Below are positions 8,177 through 14,748 of a stretch of DNA of 14,748 bases, piece by piece; within the stretch, counting starts at the first letter, position 1; each line of letters begins with the position of its first letter. The DNA is from Saccoglossus kowalevskii. Lineage: Eukaryota > Hemichordata > Enteropneusta > Harrimaniidae. The stretch is taken from assembly GCF_000003605.2 (NCBI RefSeq), contig NW_003120992.1, forward strand, positions 29,885-44,632, given 5' to 3'. The position numbers and the translations under genes are program-made. Under the pieces are notes generated by a model. It had not been told where the DNA came from. It made no database searches and saw only the letters and a program-made list of their open reading frames with translations.

Positions 8177-9244
8177 GTTCCATTTTGAATAAGTGGCGGT
8201 CGCAGCAGCTATGCCCCTTGAATGAATTTGCGCTTACTAGTCCTGTAACATTACTAAAATTATGAAATAATAGACGACAACTAATGGGCAATAGACTATT
8301 TTCCGTTCACTGCGTGAATCACGCGTTATGCGTGAAATCGAACGTAAAAACAGGACAAAAAAGGTCATAGCGTCGTAGTCGCGTCAAACATCGCGTGGGA
8401 TTCGACAAACGCGAAAGTATTTCGGGGACATTTCCATGCTTAATAATGTGCTGTCCACATTTGATGATAAACAATTTCGATTAAGTAAGGGTATTCGGAA
8501 GCAATATTACTCTGTCGAAGATCTGCCGGTCAATGTAAGCTACGAAATAAAGAAATTCTAGTTCAAAATCAAATCGTTCGATTTTTGCGGCAGACGTTCG
8601 ACGCGCCTCTTTCATGCATCTCGCGAGATCTCGCAATTGTACGGAAAATCACCTATTGTTATTGCATGTAATGTGAATCGCGCGTGTAAAACACGCTATC
8701 GATTTACTCTGAATTCGAACACGCGCTGCACGACTATTACCTTATTTTGTGTGCTCCAATTATACATTCATCTAGTCATTGAGCATATTTGTATACAGTG
8801 TCAACTTTGAATCAAAGAAAGAACTCCCGTGTGATGAGAATATTGAAGGCATATGAAAAAAAAATAGAGAGTATTTAAAATTAATTCAAAATCAGCCTTT
8901 TAAACAAGAAGCTTGGCGACTAATACCGGCCTGTTAGGGTTGTATCTGTTCATAGTTAATTAGTAATGTTATTGCTTAAATAAACTGAAGTCACTGCCAG
9001 TTTAGCAGTGCCCTCTGTGTCCAAAGTGACAAAATCACCTATATCTAGTTTGACCACGACCAAATATGCTTACAATGCAATGCATCTAAGATACACAACA
9101 TGGAAACAATGTAATTGAAGTTTATAACACTCACATAGAATAGTAAAATTTACTATTTGTGGTTTGCAGTCTGGTTTAGAGAACTAGAGAACTTGTGCAA
9201 CAACAATTTAAACATGATGATTTTTCGAGACAATAGAAATACAG
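8177..9244. other. Non-coding stretch with CpG-containing motif clusters
   Basis: No protein-coding exon is recognised. The part from 8290 to 8720 is richer in CpG than its surroundings. It holds nested inverted GCGTGA/TCACGC words (8306-8335) and a TCTCGCGAGA palindrome (8619-8628), so an unannotated promoter or first exon nearby is conceivable. From 8720 to 9244 nothing stands out. Confidence 0.35.
8619..8628. promoter_or_regulatory. TCTCGCGAGA palindromic promoter-type element
   Basis: An exact copy of the CGCG element TCTCGCGAGA, which is known to be enriched in animal CpG-island promoters. It is followed by a second half-site TCTCGC (8629-8634) and lies in a CpG-rich patch. No transcript start or coding exon could be tied to it. 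Confidence 0.35.
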
Positions 9245-9832
9245 TTTTTTTTTTTTTATTTATAAACTTTTGTTGGAGTTTGCACTGAAATTAACATCTT
9301 TGGTTTACAAGTTGCAATTAATCTGCATATTGTGAAGTGGACTGGGATACATTTTTCAACAAATTTCTCCATTTCTTATTATGAGAAGTCAACTTATTCC
9401 GTCGGACAGCAATGAAGTACTCTATCCCCAGGACATATTTTAGATATCTTTTTGTATGCCATGAATTCCGGCTTTTGGTTTTTATGTCTAGTACACGAGT
9501 ATATATGACTTTTTGCTCCCAGAAAGAGTTTTCATCCCCGAAAAGGATTTGTTGTGCGTTCGGGAATGCCCTCAGACCAAATATGTCCATCAAAGCATAT
9601 ACAATGTTTCCAAACAATATTGGGTACATTGACATTGGTAAAACAAATAGATAAGAGATTCAGAATATGTTGAACAGAAATTACACAGATCAGATTCCAC
9701 AATGGAAGGGTTCATCTTAAATAATGTTTTGTTTGTGGTCAGAATATTGTGAATTATTTTGAGTTGGAATTCTCTGAGACGAGTGTCAATTGTAATACGA
9801 AAGGGTAATTGGTAGATTGGATAAAAATGCAA
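9245..9832 (-). mobile_element. 5'-truncated LINE: 3' end of a non-LTR retrotransposon ORF2 (zf-RVT region), frameshifted
   Basis: On the minus strand, 9832-9590 encodes IYQLPFRITIDTRLREFQLK followed by IIHNIL..., then DLCNFC...YLFYQC. This is the typical C-terminal region of an L1/Tx1-like LINE ORF2 with the zinc-finger-like zf-RVT motif. The usual His before LFxxC is Tyr here. A second frame, 9635-9318, continues with AQQILFGDENSFWEQK, RYLKYVLGIEYFIA and KKWRNLLKN, the usual tail of these proteins. The two frames overlap, so a frameshift lies near 9590-9635. An in-frame stop occurs just upstream of 9832. A ~60-nt 3' UTR ends in AATAAA and a 13-base A tail (T run at 9245-9257). It is a dead, 5'-truncated copy: no reverse transcriptase or endonuclease domain is present. 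Confidence 0.8.
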
Positions 9833-9845
9833 ATTTCATAATCGA

Positions 9846-10204
9846 TATAATATCAAAATTACTCTAATCACATCTGTGGATTACCCCTATAGCATCTATG
9901 TACCAAGTTGTAATGATTATGCAAATTAGACACGCAAATAGACGCCGTGCGCGTCAAATGGGTGTTTAACATGGTTACGAAATCTTACTAACATTTGGAA
10001 CTGACGTAATCATAGAACACGGAACAGTGCGTGAAAAAGATTAAAGGAAAACACCGTGCTAAAACAAAGAAATTATTTTAATGTCTCAACAGTTATATTT
10101 ACGACTGTTTACTCACTTGTTTGTCCGAATCGAACGTCTCTGGGAATAAGCTAATGGTCATTAGATCCGTTTCTAGTCGGCGCTCGTGAATTCCAAAGAG
10201 TGCG
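9846..10204. other. Non-coding spacer, nothing recognised
   Basis: Between the LINE fragment and the tandem repeat I see no exon, RNA gene or clear repeat. The word ATGCAAATTAGACACGC (about 9919-9935) resembles the unit core of the neighbouring tandem repeat and may be a stray copy. Confidence 0.35.
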
Positions 10205-10580
10205 TTCGAAAGGTAATTAGTATCTTTGAATTTTAATACAAAGCTAATTAGGTTCTGATGAAACCTAATAATTGTTTTTTGAGTTATCGATGGGAAAGCG
10301 AAAAATTAGATAATTACTATGCGAATTAGGTGATTAGTACACATGGAACGCAAAACTAATCAGGTCTGTGCATTGCTCCAGAGCACCTACATACAGAGAT
10401 ATTTGTAGAATAGCCAAACAATTGTATTATTATGCAAATTAGGTAATTAAGAAGTACATATTTCAACAAAAAACTAATCAGGGGATCGCATTGTTTTGTA
10501 CCAAAAAAAGTCTACAATTTACTAATTGTTATGTAAATTAGGTAATTAATATGTATAGATTTCAACTCAAAACTTATGCA
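10205..10580. repeat. Imperfect tandem repeat, unit ~100-117 bp, about 3-4 copies
   Basis: The core (G/C)(A/G)AATTAGGTRATTA recurs with AATTAGG ending at 10330, 10443 and 10542, plus a degenerate start near 10213. Each core is followed at similar distance by AAAACTAATCAGG (10341-10353, 10469-10481; diverged AAAGCTAATTAGG at 10240-10252) and a GCATTG word. Unit length varies by indels. The last copy is truncated near 10580. There is no coding capacity. It could be a short satellite or several decayed copies of one element. Confidence 0.65.
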
Positions 10581-10714
10581 CACGGGAATCAATCTTCTGA
10601 GTGTTAGAGCATGTCAATATTAAGCATCGAGTTTTACCTCCGACAGAGTGGCGATATGCTTAAACAACTTTCTATATGCTTGACCGGACTGGAATTTACT
10701 ATTCGTTTTTAAAT

Positions 10715-10720
10715 TTTATT
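10715..10720 (-). terminator. Polyadenylation signal AATAAA of the sulfotransferase gene
   Basis: AATAAA on the minus strand lies about 110 nt downstream of the sulfotransferase stop codon (10829-10831), a normal distance for an animal 3' UTR. It is followed by an A/T-rich stretch. Confidence 0.55.
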
Positions 10721-10828
10721 TGGATTGCGTGTTTGGTTATATAAAGAAAGAGATATTGACACTACATGTTTCATCTGTTTTATCAGAGAATCACTCAATC
10801 TCTGTCCAATGGAGCCCAGACAAAACAG

Positions 10829-12004
10829 TCAAAGTGAAGTCACTTGTAGTTTCTGTTGTTGAAAAATGTACACTGCCTCCTTATAAAGTTCCAAGTCATA
10901 GTGGAGTGCCAACGCTACATCCGGGTCATCCTGTAATTCATCTACCAATGCTTGTCTTTCCTTGGAGACAGTGTCATTCACTGCCATTGAGTTGATTGTT
11001 TGCACGTGCTCGTTCTCTTTACACGTGTCTGAAAACGGCACCTGATAGGCTGTTTGTAGCAAATCTAAAGTGATGTCCATTTCGTCTACTATCCCAATAA
11101 CCGTGAACCAGTTTTCCATATTATCGAGAAAGTATCTTAAAAGTAAATCTTTTTCGTGTTGGCTCAACATAAAATTGACGTAAACTTGGTGGATCTTCCA
11201 GCAAAGATCCTCGTCACCTCTGGGTCCTGGGAACAATCCAACCATGTATTTATGAACTGCTTTCACGTATACGCGTGAACATAGATCGACATCGTTGAAG
11301 AGTTGTTTAAAAAACATGCTGCCAATCAATGTTGCCCATTCAACGACAGTCACGTGGTTAGAACCGTTTGCCCGGATGCGGCATATCTGATCTCGGTAGA
11401 ACACTTTACAATAGAGATAGTGCGACACCATGCGTTCGTACGGGTCACGGAGTACTGTAAAGTAAGAACAGGGACTCGATAAGCGGTCACATAACCCAAA
11501 CGCGTAACCACCTTCGTAAAACTTTCTCTTCGGTATTCCAGAAAGTTTTAGGTAATTGAAAATCTCAACAAAGTCCTTATAAGACGCCTTTCTCGGTCGG
11601 TCTATGCGCATGCGTCGGGTCATGTTAAAGAGGCATGACTTGATTGTCTGACCTCCGGCTTTGTTGTGATGTACGAAAACAATGGTACTATTGTCTTGGA
11701 GACTGTGTCCATCTTGACTTGTATAATAATTTGGACTAGTGTTGGTGCGGATAAGCCATGGATACCGTTTAAATAGTGTCTGATAGGACGATTGGTCATC
11801 GACGCCCTGTTTTTCAGTCAGCTTGTAAACATTGTCGGTTGTCATGGCTTTTCGTTTGTATTGTAGTTTCGTTTCCGTGGTCATCCGCGCCTCGTCCATC
11901 TTCACTACATACGCACTCCATACAATCAGCAATGATATGACTAGAACATTTATGAACAACACTCGCCCCGCTAACCAGAGACGTCGGGATGACCAACGAA
12001 TCAT
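10829..12004 (-). CDS. Golgi-type sulfotransferase-family protein, single-exon gene
   Basis: This intact 391-residue frame has the layout of a type II Golgi carbohydrate sulfotransferase, which transfers sulfate from PAPS to sugar hydroxyls. Residues 1-8 are a short basic cytoplasmic tail, about 9-34 a transmembrane anchor, and 35-105 a stem. The 5'-phosphosulfate-binding loop is VHHNKAGGQTIKS (111-123; Lys115, Thr120). The 3'-phosphate-binding motif is TVLRDPYERMVSHYLY (183-198; Arg186, Ser194). Sequons at Asn88, 105, 127, 213 and 343 fit a lumenal domain. The length fits the sulfotransferase 2 / galactose-3-O / uronyl-2-O-type families. A TAA lies three bases before the ATG, fixing the start. 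The lack of introns agrees with lineage-expanded families or an old retrocopy. The donor motifs are intact, so the gene is probably functional. The acceptor sugar cannot be read from sequence. Confidence 0.88.
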   Translation of the reverse strand: MIRWSSRRLWLAGRVLFINVLVISLLIVWSAYVVKMDEARMTTETKLQYKRKAMTTDNVYKLTEKQGVDDQSSYQTLFKRYPWLIRTNTSPNYYTSQDGHSLQDNSTIVFVHHNKAGGQTIKSCLFNMTRRMRIDRPRKASYKDFVEIFNYLKLSGIPKRKFYEGGYAFGLCDRLSSPCSYFTVLRDPYERMVSHYLYCKVFYRDQICRIRANGSNHVTVVEWATLIGSMFFKQLFNDVDLCSRVYVKAVHKYMVGLFPGPRGDEDLCWKIHQVYVNFMLSQHEKDLLLRYFLDNMENWFTVIGIVDEMDITLDLLQTAYQVPFSDTCKENEHVQTINSMAVNDTVSKERQALVDELQDDPDVALALHYDLELYKEAVYIFQQQKLQVTSL

Positions 12005-12082
12005 AATTTAACAAAATCCCTAGAAACAAACAAAAACACACTATTATACGTTTGCTTTTTTGCAAATTACGCATACATTGAA

Positions 12083-12090
12083 TATTTATA
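12083..12090 (-). promoter_or_regulatory. TATA-like box of the sulfotransferase gene
   Basis: TATAAATA on the minus strand lies about 80 nt upstream of the sulfotransferase ATG. With a normal 30-nt spacing, transcription would start near 12055 and leave a leader of about 50 nt. This supports an intronless gene with its own promoter. AT-rich sequence makes chance matches common. Confidence 0.4.
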
Positions 12091-12570
12091 TTGCATCGGA
12101 CAAGCTGTGTTGTTTCTCAAAACACGGTGTGGGTACGTTTATAACCACTCTGCACGATTCAACTAGGTAATAAATTCTTATTTGCGCTAACTCTAGTAGC
12201 GGCAGTTGCAGGGCGGACTCAATCAGTACGATAACTCTATATTAATTGGAAAGGAAATAATCCCAACAAATCATTGCTAAATGGTTCAATATTACATCCT
12301 AGTATATCGACGTATGCTGTAATAAAAGATCATTTATTATTAATTTCAATCAATCAGTACTGAAGAAAAAATGAATTTTACAAAACAATACATGATTTGG
12401 ATAATGTTCTACATAAGGTCACAGCCATAGTACCATATGGCGTACGTACTTACACTAGGTGATGACATGCACCGGTAGTTATATTTTACGACAGCGGCCA
12501 CCCAGAAAGTACCAACAGTCTAAATGGAATTCACGTCCGGTTAACACTATCAATTGATATATAACGACGG
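12091..12570. other. Upstream spacer, nothing further recognised
   Basis: AT-rich sequence upstream of the sulfotransferase gene. CAATCAGTAC occurs twice (12220-12229 and about 12352-12361), a minor direct repeat. No exon or RNA gene is seen. Confidence 0.35.
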
Positions 12571-12710
12571 TCGGATTTAGGGACGGATCTAGGATTCTGG
12601 AATAGGGGGCCGATAAGTTGGTCGAAGGCCAATTTCGCGAGCGCCAATGGCGCGAAGCCCTGTTGGTTGTTAAAAATAGGGGCCCTCGGCCCCCATCTAA
12701 ATCCGCCAAT
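12571..12710 (+). mobile_element. Short GC-rich dispersed element with terminal inverted repeats
   Basis: The left end has two CGGATYTAG words (12572-12580, 12584-12592) and the right end has CTAAATCCGCC (12697-12707), its inverted counterpart. Inside are a GCGCC-AAT-GGCGC hairpin (12641-12653), a GGGGCC-CTC-GGCCCC hairpin (12679-12693) and GGGGGCC blocks. Composition differs sharply from the flanks. The CGAGCGCCAATGGCGCGAAG module matches the style of the fragment at 7320-7576, so both are probably pieces of the same repeat family or related ones. There is no coding capacity. Confidence 0.55.
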
Positions 12711-13733
12711 GGGATTTACTCAAATGATGTGTCTTGCATTCCTGGGTAGAATTAGACAATTTGAAACCACGGTGTTGTTGGAAGGACGGTCTGTTATGTT
12801 GCACTTTGACGCCAGTGATTATTATTAGACACAGAACAACTGTTGTGTTATAACACACACATATTTGTTCGGGTTTATATATCAATATCACATGTGAATT
12901 GTATAGTGGATGGCACTCACCTCCAATGTCTCCAGCTATTGCATTCCTCACTCACCAACATTCATGCAGACACACGAATAAGTCGATGGACGCAGATTTA
13001 TATATGTTTGCACAGTGGCAGATTTCGCACATTAGATGGCTTGCACACGAGCCAGTCAAACACGGGTATGTACGCTCATTTGACAACTACGTTACTGCCA
13101 AATCGGAAAGATACTATTCCTCAATTGTATTCCAATCTATAAACAATGTTATTTCTTCCGATCATGAATGTATGAAATCGAAATACTGACCCCGTTTACA
13201 GTCATGACAATTTTATTATCAATCGACACAGCTTGTACGGATTTACGCCTCATTTTAATTAATGTTTCCATGGGTTACCCGGTAATGTAAGGGTTATCGG
13301 TATTCGGTTAAAGTCCGCTTACAGTCTGAAATGTATGCAAATCAAACTAAATTTATAGACTCTGCAATGTTTTTGTATAAAACATTACTCTATCTCAATT
13401 GTATAGATTATATTTACGGTTGCACATCATCACCATTAACTGCGGAATGATATAAAAGGTATTGCTATAGCAACGCATAGACGTTAAGGTTCATTAAATC
13501 GTCATAGCAACAATGACATTCTATTAGCGTATTCCTCTCCAAAGGAGAACATGTACACGTTATAATGATTACACTGGCGGAAACCGTGTGGCGGGGAGTC
13601 GCTGGACTAATTAATTGATTAATTGGCGTCTACGGAACTGCACAATTGCTTATTTCAAGTAATGGAATCAAATAACTGTAATATCCGCCACACATAGTTT
13701 GTAGTCAGTATAGATTAACAAAACTTCGGATCA
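12711..13733. other. Non-coding stretch, no supported gene
   Basis: Two overlapping frames of 96-99 codons occur (12843-13189) but share no recognisable domain, membrane segment or signal and have no supporting context. Minor structures: a strong minus-strand donor-like GAG|GTGAGT (exon side 12921, GT at 12920-12919), an AT-rich homeodomain-type dyad TAATTAATTGATTAATT (13608-13624), and inverted GTGTGGCGG (13587-13595) against CCGCCACAC (13685-13693). Confidence 0.35.
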
Positions 13734-13930
13734 TGGAGCTCTTTTTAGCTCAGTGGTTAGATAAGTGCCGAGGACGTGTGTCTGCACAGTTCTTCAATGT
13801 AAATAGCACCGGTCTATTCAATATTTGCATAACTTGTTCAATTGAACCATGGTGAGAGCGACCATAGCCACCCTTTGTTGAGGGTCTATGGAGCGACCTA
13901 GACCTTATAGAAGGTTAAGGGTACACTATA
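13734..13930 (+). mobile_element. tRNA-like SINE candidate
   Basis: TAGCTCAGTGG (13746-13756) matches the RNA polymerase III A box exactly, within GGAGCTCTTTTTAGCTCAGT, which resembles a tRNA 5' half. The expected B box about 35 nt later is poor (AGTTCTTCAAT at 13789-13799, versus GGTTCGANTCC), and no tRNA 3' acceptor strand pairs with the 5' end. The downstream body contains a hairpin CCATAG...CTATGG (13862-13891). A decayed tRNA-derived SINE is the best reading, and a functional tRNA is unlikely. The right boundary is a guess. Confidence 0.4.
13862..13891. repeat. Hairpin with CCATAG/CTATGG stem
   Basis: CCATAG (13862-13867) and ACCCT (13870-13874) pair with AGGGT (13881-13885) and CTATGG (13886-13891), with a two-base bulge and a six-base loop. 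The GGTCTATG word is shared with the hairpin at 7120-7148. It lies inside the SINE candidate. Confidence 0.5.
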
Positions 13931-14096
13931 AACTAATGTTAATGTTTACAATAGGAAGGAAAGTACGTTGATGTAGAACACCACAATGTCACCTGATATA
14001 CTGGCAATGGTAGATTGAGTCGAAGCATATATACAAGACGGAATTTGAGCAAACAAGCTGGTCTCTGATTGGTCTAACTGTGAAACGAGCACGCAT

Positions 14097-14748
14097 GCCG
14101 AATATCACACTTCCTCTACTTTATGATATTTCCAAATATCACTCTTTCTCTACTTTATGATATTGCCGAATATCACACTTGTTCAAGTTCTACTTTATGA
14201 TATTGCCGAATATCACACTTTCTCTACTTTATGTATTGCCGAATATCACACTTCCTCTACTTTATGTATTGCCGAATATCACACTTTCTCTACTCTATGT
14301 ATTGCCGAATATCACACTTCCTCTACTTTATGATATTCCCGAATATCACACTTCCTCTACTTTATGATATTCCCGAATATCACACTTCCTCTACTTTATG
14401 TATTGCCGAATATCACACTTTCTCTACTCTATGTATTGCCGAATATCATTCTTCCTCTACTTTATGTATTGCCGAATATCACACTTCCTCTACTTTATGA
14501 TATTCCCGAATATCACACTTCCTCTACTTTATGTATTGCCGAATATCACACTTTCTCTACTTTATGTAGTGCCGGATATCACACTTTCTCTACTTTATGA
14601 TACTCCCGAATATCACACTTCCTCTACTTTATGTATTGCCGAATATCACACTTTCTCTACTTTATGTATTGCCGAATATCACACTTCCTTTACTTTATGT
14701 ATTGCCAGAATATCACACTTTCTCTACTTTATGATATTCTCGAATATC
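14097..14748. repeat. 33/34-bp minisatellite array, running off the window end
   Basis: Nineteen complete units and a partial twentieth begin at 14097, 14131, 14165, 14205, 14238, 14271, 14304, 14338, 14372, 14405, 14438, 14471, 14505, 14538, 14571, 14605, 14638, 14671, 14704 and 14739. The unit is GCCGAATATCACACTTYCTC followed by TACTTTATGTATT. There are two forms: 33 bp with ATGTATTGCC and 34 bp with ATGATATTSCC. The third unit carries a GTTCAAGT-type insertion (40 bp). A C/T variant (TTCCTC / TTTCTC) alternates irregularly. The 33-bp length keeps frames open over runs of units, giving repetitive MYCRISHFLYF-like peptides, but each 34-bp unit shifts the frame, so this is not a gene. The true array length is unknown. 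Confidence 0.95.

Noticed and set aside
10720-10995. 91-codon plus-strand frame
   Set aside because: It lies largely antisense to the 3' end of the sulfotransferase gene and shows no domain, signal or start context of its own.
11814-12074. 86-codon minus-strand frame overlapping the sulfotransferase start
   Set aside because: It is the alternative frame of the sulfotransferase N-terminal region. The main frame carries the anchor and the family motifs.
12843-13189. Overlapping frames of 96 and 99 codons
   Set aside because: No recognisable domain, no membrane or signal segment, and two overlapping frames of similar quality suggest chance.
13734-13810. Functional tRNA gene
   Set aside because: Only the A box fits. 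The B box is poor and no acceptor stem can be paired.
14179-14600. Repetitive peptides such as YCRISHFLYF
   Set aside because: They come from 33-bp minisatellite units that happen to keep frame. Neighbouring 34-bp units break it, and there is no promoter or signal.
14097-14748. CRISPR array
   Set aside because: The 33/34-bp units are directly adjacent without unique spacers and the genome context is eukaryotic.

Overview
The window looks like nuclear DNA from an invertebrate animal, probably marine. It is AT-rich, gene-sparse and full of decayed repeats. A large first exon ends in a canonical GTAAGT donor. The two recognisable proteins are animal type II membrane/secretory proteins, and the repeats (LINE 3' end, foldback element, minisatellites, tRNA-like fragment) are typical of molluscs, lancelets and similar genomes. 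I cannot fix the phylum from sequence alone. Nothing bacterial, viral or CRISPR-like is present.

Left part (1-1870). A degraded retrotransposon 3' tail (about 75-102) is followed by a CpG-containing promoter-like stretch with ETS-, YY1- and NRF1-type sites. Then comes the 5'-terminal coding exon (972-1676, + strand) of an M13/neprilysin-family metallopeptidase: cytoplasmic tail, transmembrane anchor and start of the ectodomain. The zinc-binding catalytic exons are not in the window, so the rest of the gene must lie beyond 14748 or the copy is incomplete. A possible short alternative terminal exon follows 131 nt after the donor.

Middle part (1870-10600). Mostly non-coding sequence, probably intronic or intergenic, carrying separate repeat structures: a 132-bp inverted-repeat element (5048-5179), an 18-bp palindrome (5283-5300), a ~30/58-bp minisatellite (5363-5853), a 584-bp foldback element (6372-6955), a perfect hairpin (7120-7148), a GC-rich dispersed-repeat fragment (about 7320-7576), a 5'-truncated LINE 3' end on the minus strand (9245-9832) and a ~100-117-bp tandem repeat (10205-10580).

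Right part (10600-14748). An intact, apparently single-exon sulfotransferase-family gene on the minus strand (10829-12004) has a TATA-like box upstream and a polyadenylation signal downstream. Beyond it lie a second GC-rich dispersed-repeat fragment (12571-12710), a tRNA-like SINE candidate (13734-13930) and a 33/34-bp minisatellite (14097-14748) that runs off the window end with 19 complete units and a partial one.

The two genes show no evident functional coupling. Both encode Golgi/plasma-membrane type II proteins, but on opposite strands, and if the M13 gene continues past the window the sulfotransferase would be nested in its intron in antisense orientation.
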